Positions 1-8,492 of a DNA stretch of 64,000 nt are shown here, piece after piece (within the stretch, counting starts at the first letter, position 1; every line of letters starts with the position of its first letter). The position numbers were made by a program, and so were the translations under genes. The notes beneath the pieces were generated by a model. It was not told where the DNA came from and searched no databases. It saw nothing but the letters and a program-made list of their open reading frames with translations. Source of the stretch: Ruminococcus sp. (lineage in GTDB: Bacteria > Bacillota > Clostridia > Oscillospirales > Ruminococcaceae); the NCBI GenBank assembly GCA_015066935.1, contig SVNK01000004.1, positions 118,765 to 182,764 on the forward strand, written 5' to 3'.

Positions 1-124
1 ATTATAATACATTAAAAAATGTTTTTCAAGAGAAAAAGAAAAAAATATAAAACAAAAATAAGCAATATTTGTGATTTCGTATTCTTTCAATATAGCTTTC
101 TTTGCTGAAACAAGCGGTTTTCCG

Positions 125-1984
125 TTATTCCTCGCCTTCAGTATAATCGAAGGCATCCGGAGTATCATCGGACGCCTTACAGAACTGCGTTTCATAAAGC
201 TGTGAATACACTCCGCCAAGCTCTATCAGTTCACTGTGCGTACCTCTCTCCGCAATAACACCGTTGCTGATAACAAGAATTTCATCAGCAGCAAGTATCG
301 TTGAAAGTCTGTGAGCGATCAGTATGCTCGTCCTTGAAGTGATAAGTGGTTCGATGGCATCCTGAATCTTCTGCTCTGAAATTGAATCGAGAGCAGAGGT
401 CGCTTCGTCAAAAATCATGAGTGCGGGGTCTTTCAGCAGGACTCTCGCAATTGAAATACGCTGCTTCTCGCCGCCCGAAAGCTTGAGTCCACGATTACCG
501 ACCACCGTATCAAGACCCGTTTCCTGATTCTCGATAAAGTCATATATATTCGCTTTTTTACACGCTTCGATAAGCTCCTCCTCGGTTGCGTCGGGCTTAG
601 CGTAAAGAAGATTCTGACGTATTGTACCATTGAACAGATATGTCTCCTGACTCACGATTCCGATATTGTCACGCAGGTAATCAAGGTCAAGCTTACGGAC
701 GTCCACGTTATCAAAAGTTACCGAACCTGAAGTAACGTCCCACAGTCTCGGAATGAGATTAATGAGCGTACTCTTTCCGGAACCCGAAGGTCCGACAACT
801 GCTATACATTTTCCGCTTTCAAGTCTGAAATTGATGTCCGAAAGAATCTGACGCTCCTTTTCATAGTAGAATCCGACGTTTCTGAACTCCACTTCACCCT
901 TCGATTCGCCTTCGGGACGTACTGCATCGGGAGCAGACTCAATTTCAACAGGCATATCAAAATACTCGAAAATTCTCGTAAACATAGCCATTGAGCGTAT
1001 CCAGTCAACCTGTATATTGAGAAGCTGATTCACAGGACCATACATTTTTCCGAGAAGTGCCACAAGAACTGTAATATCACCGACCGTTATCGTACTGTCA
1101 AACTTCATCATGAGGATGCCGCCTGCAAGATACAGCAGCATGGGTCCTATGCTTGAAAATGTACTCAATGCAACACGGAACCAGCGTCCTGCCATTCCCT
1201 CACGGATATTGAGCTTCACCATGCGCTTGTTTGACGCTTCATACTTCTCGTACTCAGCACGCTCCATTCCGAAAAGTTTAACAAGAAGCTGTCCGCTTAC
1301 AGACATTGTTTCGTTGAGGATACCGTTGATTTCGTCGCTGCATTCCTGCGACTCGGCTGTAATCGACCAGCGTGTTTTTCCTGCGCTTCGTGTTGGAATT
1401 ATAAACAATGGAATTACAGCAATTCCCACCAGTGCCATTACCCAGCTCTGCTGAAACATGACTACAAGTGCAACTATCAGCGTGATTGAATTTGAAAGTA
1501 TGCTTGTGAGAGTGCTTGTGATTATCTGCTGAACGCCCGAAATGTCGCTTGTCATTCGGGTTATGATGTCTCCCTGATTATTCGACGTAAAAAAACGCTG
1601 CGACATCTTCTGCAGATGTCTGTACATCTTATTACGCATATCGTATGTAATGTGCTGTGCAATCCAGGTATTCATGTAACTTTCCAGCACTCCGATAAGA
1701 TTTGCCCCGAGTGTCACCGAAAGCGACAGAACAATGAACAAAACAAGCTTACGCATACTTCTTCCGATAAGACCTTCGTCAATTATCTTACCCGTCAGCA
1801 CTGACGGCATAAGACTCAGAACAGATGAAATCGCAATTGCAATCATGACAATTATCATCTGTTTCCAGTAAGGTTTCAGATATGAAAAAATGCGTTTAAG
1901 CATCCCTTTCGTCACCTTCGGACGATTTTTCTTTTCTTCCTCTGTCAAAAAGCTTTGTCTTCTTGGTCCTCCAACAGGCGGCAT
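125..1984 (-). CDS. ABC transporter, fused permease and ATPase (exporter type)
   Basis: A half-transporter of about 619 residues: an N-terminal membrane domain with about six helices (roughly residues 35-320) followed by an ATPase domain. The ATPase shows Walker A GPSGSGKST, signature LSGGE and Walker B ALMIFDEATSAL, plus the H-loop in IAHRLST. This is the MsbA/LmrA-like multidrug or lipid exporter architecture, which works as a homo- or heterodimer in the cytoplasmic membrane; the substrate cannot be read from the sequence. I place the start at the ATG ending at 1984 because a GGGAG ribosome site lies 8 nt upstream of it; an upstream ATG at 2002 has no such site. No partner half-transporter is adjacent, so a homodimer is likely. 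Confidence 0.9.
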   Translation of the reverse strand: MPPVGGPRRQSFLTEEEKKNRPKVTKGMLKRIFSYLKPYWKQMIIVMIAIAISSVLSLMPSVLTGKIIDEGLIGRSMRKLVLFIVLSLSVTLGANLIGVLESYMNTWIAQHITYDMRNKMYRHLQKMSQRFFTSNNQGDIITRMTSDISGVQQIITSTLTSILSNSITLIVALVVMFQQSWVMALVGIAVIPLFIIPTRSAGKTRWSITAESQECSDEINGILNETMSVSGQLLVKLFGMERAEYEKYEASNKRMVKLNIREGMAGRWFRVALSTFSSIGPMLLYLAGGILMMKFDSTITVGDITVLVALLGKMYGPVNQLLNIQVDWIRSMAMFTRIFEYFDMPVEIESAPDAVRPEGESKGEVEFRNVGFYYEKERQILSDINFRLESGKCIAVVGPSGSGKSTLINLIPRLWDVTSGSVTFDNVDVRKLDLDYLRDNIGIVSQETYLFNGTIRQNLLYAKPDATEEELIEACKKANIYDFIENQETGLDTVVGNRGLKLSGGEKQRISIARVLLKDPALMIFDEATSALDSISEQKIQDAIEPLITSRTSILIAHRLSTILAADEILVISNGVIAERGTHSELIELGGVYSQLYETQFCKASDDTPDAFDYTEGEE

Positions 1985-2259
1985 AACAATCTCTCCCTTC
2001 ATATTCTGATCATATTTCTTATTTTACCACATTTCCCCGAACACCACAAGCGTTTTCAGATTATTTCCCGACTTTTTCCGCATGAATTTTCCTGCCTTTT
2101 CCGAGCAAAAGCATCAGAATAAACTGACTCATTATGAGATAATTACTTATTTTACGGAAATAAACATATACTTCTTTGGTTTACTGTCATATTTTTTGTG
2201 TAGCAGTAATCGTCGGACGGATATATTATTATAGTATCATTACCGCAAAGGAGAATATC

Positions 2260-3150
2260 ATGCTCAGGAAGCTTATACCATTCATTTTTTCCGCAATCAT
2301 TTTTATTACTCTCAGTCCTTACACGTCCCAAGCAGAGTCCGGCGATTTCACCTACACCATCATCAACGGCGAGGCTACCGTCATCGGCTTTACAGGAGAA
2401 CCTGAAACACTGGAAATCCCCTCAGTCATAGAGGGATGTCCCGTTACAGAAATCCGTGACAACGCTTTTTTCAGCTGCACCTCACTCAGAAGCATAACAC
2501 TCCCCGATACTCTCAGAGTAATGGGACATCATTGCTTTTACGCCTGCACTTCACTGGAAAGAATCAAACTTCCTCCGTCTCTTGAAGAAATCGGCATGGG
2601 ATGTTTCTGCGGCTGTGTGACTCTTAAAGAGGTTCACATCTCTGAAAAGCTCGACGTCCTTCCCGACTCATGCTTCCGTTCCTGCACGTCACTTGAGAGC
2701 ATCATAATTCCGCAGAATATTGCCGTGATTGAAAAGTTCTGCTTTTCAGGCTGCACCAATCTTGAAAATGTCTCATTAAGCGGTCGTCTTGAACAAATCG
2801 GAAGCTATTCGTTTTACATGTGCAATTCACTCAGAGAGCTTTACATTCCGCCCTCGGTAACAGCCTTCGGAACAGAGGCAGTCGGCTTCATTCCCGCAGC
2901 GGATGGTACTTCTCCGTCGTCCTCCGACGGGTTTACCATATACGGCGAAAGGGAGTCCCATGCACAGGAATACGCCAGATGCAACAATATCGCATTTTCC
3001 GATTCAGCCGCTGCAACAGGTGCAATGGCGTTTATACGGGATGCAGCGTCGTCCGCAAATCCTGCCGTGAAGCTGACCGTATGCGGAATCGCTGCAATAC
3101 TGATACTTCTTCTCGGTATTTTGTTTCACCGCAGAGGCAGCATTTCGTAA
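2260..3150 (+). CDS. BspA-like leucine-rich repeat surface protein
   Basis: 296 residues. A signal peptide (about residues 1-25, charged start then hydrophobic run) is followed by at least five LRR_5/BspA repeats with the cysteine-rich pattern FxxCTSLxxIxLPxxL (about residues 60-220). A C-terminal membrane segment is near residues 265-287, ending in RRGS. The protein is probably anchored in the membrane with the repeats outside the cell. BspA-type repeats are common in gut Firmicutes and are associated with binding host or plant surfaces, but no ligand is evident here. The start at 2260 follows an AAAGGAG site; an in-frame ATG 84 nt upstream has none. It converges with the AraC gene, 8 nt away. 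Confidence 0.85.
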   Translation: MLRKLIPFIFSAIIFITLSPYTSQAESGDFTYTIINGEATVIGFTGEPETLEIPSVIEGCPVTEIRDNAFFSCTSLRSITLPDTLRVMGHHCFYACTSLERIKLPPSLEEIGMGCFCGCVTLKEVHISEKLDVLPDSCFRSCTSLESIIIPQNIAVIEKFCFSGCTNLENVSLSGRLEQIGSYSFYMCNSLRELYIPPSVTAFGTEAVGFIPAADGTSPSSSDGFTIYGERESHAQEYARCNNIAFSDSAAATGAMAFIRDAASSANPAVKLTVCGIAAILILLLGILFHRRGSIS

Positions 3151-3158
3151 CACAGGAA

Positions 3159-3923
3159 TCACTTCCCGTTCTGTATGATGAAATCTTCCTCGCTTACAGC
3201 ATACATTTCACGGTATTCTTTCGGTGTCATTCCCTTCTGCTTTCTGAAAGTGTATATGAATGCACTCTGCGACGAGAATCCCAGTGACAACGCAATATCA
3301 AGATATGAAAAATCAGAGTATTTAAGCAGATTTTCAGCCGTCTGAATCTTTGCACGGATAATGAACTGCTTTACGGTTACACCTGTCTCCTTTTCAAACA
3401 GTTTTGACAGATATGAACTGCTTAGTCCGCTTACTTCCGAAAGCATATCAAGCGTGAGCTTTTCATGAAGATGGTCATATATATGGTCTATGCATCTTCT
3501 GACATGAAGCGAAACTACCCTCTCTTTTTTCAGCTCACGCATACGCTTTGCAAAATCTATACGCATCTCCTCAAAAATATCCAGCAGCGATTCACAGTCG
3601 CTGCATTTGTCTGCACGCTGAATATATATATCGCTCAGTGTATACGCAACATCGTGTCCGAGTCCGCCCTCTACGCAGAATCTTGAAACGAGCGCCACTG
3701 AAGTTACAAAGTGATACATTATATTTCTCACAGGATCATCGGAAAGAGTCCCCTTTCCTTCAAGGAAATTCTTTCTGATTATTTTGAATCGTTCCGTCAC
3801 TGTCTCAACGTCGCCCGCCTGAATGTATCTGTATCCTTCAAGCTCGCTCCGGAAGGGGTTCCTCTTAAAGCCTGTATTATGCTGAATAAACAACCTGTAA
3901 TTCAGGTCTCTGTTCGTGTTCAC
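3159..3923 (-). CDS. AraC family transcriptional regulator
   Basis: About 254 residues. The C-terminal ~100 residues form a double helix-turn-helix of the AraC/XylS type, including the LSGLSSSYLSKLFEKETG helix region and the family signature around ALSLGFSSQSAFIYTFRKQKG. The N-terminal ~150 residues are not a recognisable cupin and would be the sensing domain. I chose a GTG start at 3923 because AGGAG lies 10 nt before it; a longer version starting at 3959 lacks a ribosome site. It is divergent from the MATE efflux gene and may regulate it (inference from position only). Confidence 0.85.
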   Translation of the reverse strand: MNTNRDLNYRLFIQHNTGFKRNPFRSELEGYRYIQAGDVETVTERFKIIRKNFLEGKGTLSDDPVRNIMYHFVTSVALVSRFCVEGGLGHDVAYTLSDIYIQRADKCSDCESLLDIFEEMRIDFAKRMRELKKERVVSLHVRRCIDHIYDHLHEKLTLDMLSEVSGLSSSYLSKLFEKETGVTVKQFIIRAKIQTAENLLKYSDFSYLDIALSLGFSSQSAFIYTFRKQKGMTPKEYREMYAVSEEDFIIQNGK

Positions 3924-4061
3924 GATACCGTCACTCCTCTCCCTCATACCGAAAATCACACAGCAGAATTTGCCATATGACCATTAATTGCTCTGTTTTT
4001 ATTATAGCAGATTTTTGATATAAATGCAATGTTCTCTGATATAAAATTTCTGCTCGTCCAA

Positions 4062-4177
4062 TTATAATTAATGTGTCTTCAATAACCGCTTTAAGGCGGT
4101 TATTGCCCCGAACTTCGTTCGGGGAGCTCAAATTCTCTATAATATAAGGAATTTGAGCATCACATTCATTGAATGTG
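4062..4177 (+). repeat. Multi-hairpin repeat, copy 1, in the MATE gene leader
   Basis: About 115 bp made of consecutive perfect hairpins: AATAACCGC/GCGGTTATT, CCCCGAAC/GTTCGGGG, GCTCAAATTC/GAATTTGAGC and CACATTCA/TGAATGTG. It ends 34 nt before the MATE start codon. A second copy lies at 5710-5824, upstream of cysK. The two copies differ in the third stem by paired changes (CTC/GAG here, CGC/GCG there). There is no good -35 box in front of this copy. Confidence 0.85.
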
Positions 4178-4211
4178 CCACCTTTCTCCACTTCACAAGG
4201 AGGTTTTATAT

Positions 4212-5579
4212 ATGGCAAAAACTTATGACCTTACAAAAGGCAACGTCACATCTGTGATTCTGAAATTCTACTTCCCCATGCTGCTTACGAATATGCTCCA
4301 ACAGCTTTACACTCTTGCAGATACCGCAATAGTCGGAAAGGGACTGGGTGACAACGCTCTTGCCGCTGTAGGAAATATGTCGTCGCTGACATTTCTTGTC
4401 ATCGGCTTTTCAATGGGATTGTCAAACGGTTTTTCGGTCTCGATAGCTCAGAGCTTCGGTGCAAAGGACTACAATAAAATGCGTCGGGCAACGGCAGCTT
4501 CAATAAAGCTTGCCGCTGTGATTACAGTTGTCCTGACGATACTCAGTCTGGCTTCCCTGAAGGGAGTCCTCAATATACTGCGTACCGACTCCGCAATTAT
4601 GAACGACAGTCTGAAATACGGTTATGTCATATTCGGCGGACTCGTTACCACAATCGCATATAATCTCTGTGCCTGCGTGCTCAGAGCTTTGGGCGACAGC
4701 AAAACTCCGTTCATCGCCATAATCATTTCGGCAATCACCAACGTTGTGCTGAATTACATATGCATATATATCCTCGGCACAGGTGTTGAGGGAGCCGCTG
4801 CCGCAACGGTTATTTCTCAGGTTCTTTCCACAGCAATTTGTCTCGTAAAGCTCCGCAGAATCGACATTCTCAAGCTTTCACGCACCGACTTTGAGGGATG
4901 CCGTAATATGTACCCCGAACTTTTCAGAAACGGTCTGCCAATGGCTCTGATGAATTCAATCACAGCAGTCGGATGCATGGTTGTACAGTATTTTGTAAAC
5001 GGTCTCGGAGTTGCCTATACTTCCGCATTTTCTCCATGCAGCCGTTATCTCAATCTCTTTATGCAGCCTGCCTGCACTGCCGGTTTTGCAATGTCATCCT
5101 TCACAAGCCAGAACTTCGGTGCAAAGAAATTCGACCGTATACGCTCAGGACTCCACGTTTGCGTCAGCATTGCTCTCATTACTTATTTCACACTTGGTTC
5201 TGTCATGTTCTTCTTCCCCGAATGGCTCGCAGGACTCATGCTCAACAGCAGCGAAACAATATCTCTTGCTGCGGAATACCTTAAAATATGCGGTATGATG
5301 GTTTTCGCCGTTGATTTGCTGTTCGTTTTCAGAAGCGGCTGTCAGGGCATGGGACGTCCCTTCATCCCGATGATTTCAGGAATTATCGAGATGGTTATGC
5401 GTATTTCGATTATAGTCATTTTCATCGGACGTTTCGGATTTGCTGCTGCTGCGTGGGCAGACGTTGCTGCATGGCTCGGTGCACTTGCACTCAATCTTGT
5501 GGCTTTTGAAATCATTCTTAAACGCTATTCTCATTGCGGACAAAAGTCTCTCCCCAAGGCTGAACCCGCACTTTCATAA
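4212..5579 (+). CDS. MATE family efflux transporter
   Basis: 455 residues with about twelve hydrophobic segments arranged as two similar halves of six. The N-terminal MLLTNMLQQLYTLADTAIVGK and the central MALMNSITAVGCMVVQYFVNG stretches are typical of the MATE/DinF-like clostridial branch. Proteins of this family export drugs or metabolites in exchange for Na+ or H+. The start at 4212 follows AAGGAGG at 4198-4204. The gene has its own terminator and is divergent from an AraC regulator. Its leader contains copy 1 of the multi-hairpin repeat, which it shares with cysK. Confidence 0.9.
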   Translation: MAKTYDLTKGNVTSVILKFYFPMLLTNMLQQLYTLADTAIVGKGLGDNALAAVGNMSSLTFLVIGFSMGLSNGFSVSIAQSFGAKDYNKMRRATAASIKLAAVITVVLTILSLASLKGVLNILRTDSAIMNDSLKYGYVIFGGLVTTIAYNLCACVLRALGDSKTPFIAIIISAITNVVLNYICIYILGTGVEGAAAATVISQVLSTAICLVKLRRIDILKLSRTDFEGCRNMYPELFRNGLPMALMNSITAVGCMVVQYFVNGLGVAYTSAFSPCSRYLNLFMQPACTAGFAMSSFTSQNFGAKKFDRIRSGLHVCVSIALITYFTLGSVMFFFPEWLAGLMLNSSETISLAAEYLKICGMMVFAVDLLFVFRSGCQGMGRPFIPMISGIIEMVMRISIIVIFIGRFGFAAAAWADVAAWLGALALNLVAFEIILKRYSHCGQKSLPKAEPALS

Positions 5580-5593
5580 TCTTCCTTTATAAA

Positions 5594-5669
5594 ATAAACA
5601 GAGCATACAGCAATTATAATACAAGAACTCTCCTGTTCCTTACGTATATCTGCTGTATGCTCTGTTTAT
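5594..5669. terminator. Long inverted repeat after the MATE gene
   Basis: A perfect 19-bp stem (5594-5612 with 5651-5669) around a 38-nt loop begins 15 nt after the MATE stop codon. It is followed by TATTTT. It probably ends the MATE transcript, although the loop is long for a simple terminator. Confidence 0.6.
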
Positions 5670-5687
5670 ATTTTGCAGATACACAGA

Positions 5688-5716
5688 TTGACAGCTATAT
5701 GCAACTATGTTATAAT
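5688..5716 (+). promoter_or_regulatory. Sigma-A promoter for the cysK leader
   Basis: TTGACA at 5688-5693, a 17-nt spacer and TATAAT at 5711-5716: a full consensus match. Transcription would start near 5723, inside the second copy of the hairpin repeat, giving cysK a leader of about 270 nt. Confidence 0.75.
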
Positions 5717-5824
5717 TAATGTGTCCTCAATAACCGCCGTCAGGCGGTTATTGCCCCGAACTTCGTTCGGGGAGCGCAAATTCTTTATAATATGAGGAAT
5801 TTGCGCATCACATTCATTGATGTC
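5710..5824 (+). repeat. Multi-hairpin repeat, copy 2, in the cysK leader
   Basis: Second copy of the 4062-4177 sequence, starting with the same TTATAATTAATGTGTC flank. Stems are AATAACCGCC/GGCGGTTATT, CCCCGAAC/GTTCGGGG and GCGCAAATTC/GAATTTGCGC. The fourth hairpin is partly decayed. Stem 1 is one base pair longer than in copy 1, and stem 3 carries compensating changes, so the folds rather than the letters are kept. Confidence 0.85.
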
Positions 5825-5830
5825 TTGCTC

Positions 5831-5948
5831 ATTTTGCCCTTTAGGGCAAAACAAAGTGCAGGAAAAATTATCAATTCCATTATTTTTTCCTGCACTTTGT
5901 CAACTTAAAATTGGCTTTATAAAACTTTATTAAGCCAATTTTAAGTTG
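5831..5948 (+). promoter_or_regulatory. Three tandem hairpins in the cysK leader
   Basis: Three perfect stems in a row: TTTTGCCC/GGGCAAAA (5832-5851), a 17-bp stem 5851-5867 with 5884-5900, and a 17-bp stem 5901-5917 with 5932-5948. They fill the leader up to 45 nt before the cysK start. The second and third could act as terminators or as barriers in an attenuation system. Confidence 0.6.
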
Positions 5949-5992
5949 ATGAGCAGACATTATCGGATATGAATCTCACGGAGGTAATTATC

Positions 5993-6928
5993 ATGAGCAA
6001 CATCAAGGAAAATATAACCGAACTTATCGGAAAAACTCCGATAATGCGTCTTAACGGATATAAAAAGAAACGGAATATAAATAATGCCGAAATTCTCGCA
6101 AAACTTGAATATCTCAACCCTGCCGGCTCTGTAAAGGACAGGGTTGCACTTGCTATGATCGAGGACGCTGAAACAAAAGGACTCCTCCGAAGCGGGTCAA
6201 CTATCATTGAACCAACTTCCGGAAATACAGGTATAGGTCTTGCTGCCGTCGCCGCATCAAGAGGCTACAGAACTATCCTCACTCTCCCCGATTCCATGAG
6301 CATTGAACGCAGAAATCTCCTTAAAGCCTATGGTGCCGAACTCGTTCTCACAGAAGGTTCGAAAGGTATGACGGGTGCCATTGAAAAAGCCGATGAGCTT
6401 CACCGTGAAATCGAAGGTTCTGTCATCATGGGACAATTTGTGAATCCTGCAAATCCTTACGCACACTTCACATCAACAGGTCCCGAAATCTGGGAGCAGA
6501 CAGATGGCAGAATCGACATATTCGTTGCGGGAATCGGTACGGGCGGCACTATTACAGGCATCGGAAAATATCTGAAAAAGCAGAATCCCGATATTATGAT
6601 TGTCGGCGTTGAACCTGCCGGAAGCCCCGTACTTTCAAAGGGTACATCAGGTCCGCATATGCTTCAGGGAATAGGGGCAGGCTTTATCCCTGAGATTCTT
6701 GACACATCGGTCTACGACGAAATAATCCCTATAGAAAACAATGACGCCTTTGCTGAGGGAAAGGCTCTTGCCGCAACCGAAGGAATACTCGTCGGAATAA
6801 CTTCGGGTGCCGCACTAAAAGCCGCATCAATTCTTGCGGAACGTCCCGAAAATTCAGGAAAGACCATTGTTGTCCTGCTTCCCGATTCAGGCGACAGATA
6901 CCTTTCAACGCCTCTTTTCGCCGAATAA
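5993..6928 (+). CDS. cysK: Cysteine synthase A (O-acetylserine sulfhydrylase)
   Basis: 311 residues, the usual length. It makes L-cysteine from O-acetylserine and sulfide using pyridoxal phosphate. Visible signatures are LEYLNPAGSVKDRVAL with the PLP-binding Lys in SVKDR (about residue 44), the substrate loop EPTSGNTGIGLA, and the phosphate-binding GTGGTITG. The start at 5993 follows GGAGG at 5980-5984; an ATG 24 nt upstream lies before that site. No serine acetyltransferase is next to it. The long hairpin-rich leader with its own consensus promoter suggests control after transcription starts. Two small genes follow closely and may be cotranscribed. Confidence 0.95.
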   Translation: MSNIKENITELIGKTPIMRLNGYKKKRNINNAEILAKLEYLNPAGSVKDRVALAMIEDAETKGLLRSGSTIIEPTSGNTGIGLAAVAASRGYRTILTLPDSMSIERRNLLKAYGAELVLTEGSKGMTGAIEKADELHREIEGSVIMGQFVNPANPYAHFTSTGPEIWEQTDGRIDIFVAGIGTGGTITGIGKYLKKQNPDIMIVGVEPAGSPVLSKGTSGPHMLQGIGAGFIPEILDTSVYDEIIPIENNDAFAEGKALAATEGILVGITSGAALKAASILAERPENSGKTIVVLLPDSGDRYLSTPLFAE

Positions 6929-6958
6929 ACTGCTCATAGCAAAAGGAGCTGACTCATA

Positions 6959-7189
6959 ATGAATACGATTATTACAACAATTCCCATGTCTGCCGTACTT
7001 GCCGCAGATACGGCATCGGGTGAAGTTTCAAAAACTGCCGCCATAATTGTGATGCTTATTGCATTTACGATCGCTTTTGCTGTTTCGGGAGTCCTGACTT
7101 ACCGTATCCGTATGAAAAAGAATAATCAGCCGAATCGCCCGAATCTGTCCGAACAGGAGGAAGCTCACGATCATGACGAGAAATGTTGA
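6959..7189 (+). CDS. Small single-pass membrane protein, unknown
   Basis: 76 residues, not recognised. One hydrophobic helix (about residues 27-48) is followed by a basic-polar tail (RIRMKKNNQPNRPN) and an acidic, His-containing end (EEAHDHDEKC). The AAAAGGAG site at 6941-6948 supports the ATG at 6959. The gene starts 30 nt after cysK and overlaps the next small gene by 17 nt, so the three are probably one transcript. The HDHDEKC end could bind metal, but that is only a guess from composition. Confidence 0.6.
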   Translation: MNTIITTIPMSAVLAADTASGEVSKTAAIIVMLIAFTIAFAVSGVLTYRIRMKKNNQPNRPNLSEQEEAHDHDEKC

Positions 7190-7457
7190 ACTTTTTTTCA
7201 ATTCATCATATAACGGCTTCACAACTATTTCAAAAATCGAAAAATACCTCAAAGAATACCGTACCGCAGCCGTTTCGCTGTCTGACGGACTCGAATGGAA
7301 TGAGGTAGTACTCTACGCCGTTCTTGCCTATGATACGGAAACAGGCAGAATGAATTCCGCTGATTTTATGCTTCTGAAAATGCCTTACAACCGTTATGCA
7401 GAATTGTGCGAAAGGCTCTCAGGCTTCTGCCGTTTGTTTTTTGCAGGCAGAAAATGA
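7173..7457 (+). CDS. Small soluble protein, unknown
   Basis: 94 residues, not recognised. No membrane segment or signal peptide; mixed helix and strand composition with several Tyr and Leu. An AGGAGG site sits in the end of the preceding gene 13 nt before the ATG at 7173, and the 17-nt overlap points to translational coupling with the small membrane protein. The next gene (dockerin protein) begins 25 nt downstream with its own ribosome site. Confidence 0.6.
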   Translation: MTRNVELFFNSSYNGFTTISKIEKYLKEYRTAAVSLSDGLEWNEVVLYAVLAYDTETGRMNSADFMLLKMPYNRYAELCERLSGFCRLFFAGRK

Positions 7458-7482
7458 CGTCCCCAAGGAAAGGAATTTATCC

Positions 7483-8322
7483 ATGAAAAAATTATTATCC
7501 GCAGTCACAGCACTTATGGTCATGACTGCCACAGCTTCATATACAGTCCATGCTGAAGAAAATGAACAGAATACTCAGCAGTATACCGTTACATTCCTCG
7601 ATTTCGACGATAAAGAGTGGCTTAAGCTGACCGTCAGCGAAGGTGATGTTATCGACTACTCCGCCATCGACACTTCATCCCTTCACCGCTACAAGGACAT
7701 ATACACTGAACAGGTTTTCTCATCATGGGATATTACGCCCGAAACTGTTGCAAAAGATACCACAATACGTGCGCTTGCACTGACAGCCTCCATCTCAATC
7801 GACGGTATCCCCGACAAAACCCATTATTTCTACGCTGATGAGGTAATCGACCTTAAGGGACTTAGCGTTATGATTAACGTAGAAAAGGAAGTCCCCGTTG
7901 AAAGAAGCGGCAAGGTGATTATCGTTACCGAAAAAAGCAAAATGGACGTTACGTCAAGCTGTGAGGCAAGACCCAAGCTGCTTAAAGACGCATTCACACA
8001 GGGAAAAACTGCCGAAATCAAAGTCTACCCCATTAACGAGGATCAGCCGATTACTTCATATACGGTGAACTGTCACCCACAGCACGGTGATGCTAACGCC
8101 AACGGAAAAGTCGATGCAGTTGATTCAGCTGCGGTCCTCCGAATCTATACCAATATTGCCACAGGCGGGTATGTTGAATCGGATCGTGAATTAATATACA
8201 GGGCTGATGCCGACCTCGACGGCAAGCTCACCGCCAATGACGCTTCAATCATTCTGAGCTACTACACCGCTGCTTCGGCTCATATTATCCCCGACTGGAA
8301 TACATTGATTTCCGGTACGTAA
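7483..8322 (+). CDS. Secreted protein with C-terminal type I dockerin
   Basis: 279 residues. A signal peptide (MKKLLSAVTALMVMTATASYTVHA) is followed by about 180 residues of unassigned, mostly beta sequence; a YTVTFLDFDDKE segment resembles small bacterial surface repeats. The last ~65 residues are a dockerin with two calcium loops, GDANANGKVDAVD and ADADLDGKLTANDA. Such modules plug into cohesins on a scaffoldin, so the protein is probably part of a cellulosome-like complex, although no catalytic domain is recognised. The start at 7483 follows AAGGAAAGG; longer in-frame starts lack a site. A strong terminator follows. Confidence 0.85.
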   Translation: MKKLLSAVTALMVMTATASYTVHAEENEQNTQQYTVTFLDFDDKEWLKLTVSEGDVIDYSAIDTSSLHRYKDIYTEQVFSSWDITPETVAKDTTIRALALTASISIDGIPDKTHYFYADEVIDLKGLSVMINVEKEVPVERSGKVIIVTEKSKMDVTSSCEARPKLLKDAFTQGKTAEIKVYPINEDQPITSYTVNCHPQHGDANANGKVDAVDSAAVLRIYTNIATGGYVESDRELIYRADADLDGKLTANDASIILSYYTAASAHIIPDWNTLISGT

Positions 8323-8352
8323 TGACGATATTGGACAAAATCAACAAAATAC

Positions 8353-8399
8353 TGCCGCCGCTTTGTCTGTTTTTCTCTGACATGCGACGGCATTTTTTG
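8353..8399 (+). terminator. Rho-independent terminator after the dockerin gene
   Basis: Stem TGCCGCCGC (8353-8361) with GCGACGGCA (8384-8392), followed by TTTTTTG. Confidence 0.75.
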
Positions 8400-8421
8400 A
8401 CATCTGAACCATGTAAGACTA

Positions 8422-8450
8422 TTGAAATTTTCTTCACTTTGATGTATAAT
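8422..8450 (+). promoter_or_regulatory. glyA promoter
   Basis: TTGAAA at 8422-8427, a 17-nt spacer and TATAAT at 8445-8450, about 40 nt before the glyA start. Confidence 0.75.
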
Positions 8451-8492
8451 TAATATGTATTTATATGCAACTATTTTTAAGGAGTGCTTAAT

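Noticed and set aside
3931..4218. 95-codon open frame on the minus strand across the hairpin repeat
   Set aside because: It reads through the palindromic repeat and the MATE ribosome site; the protein makes no sense.
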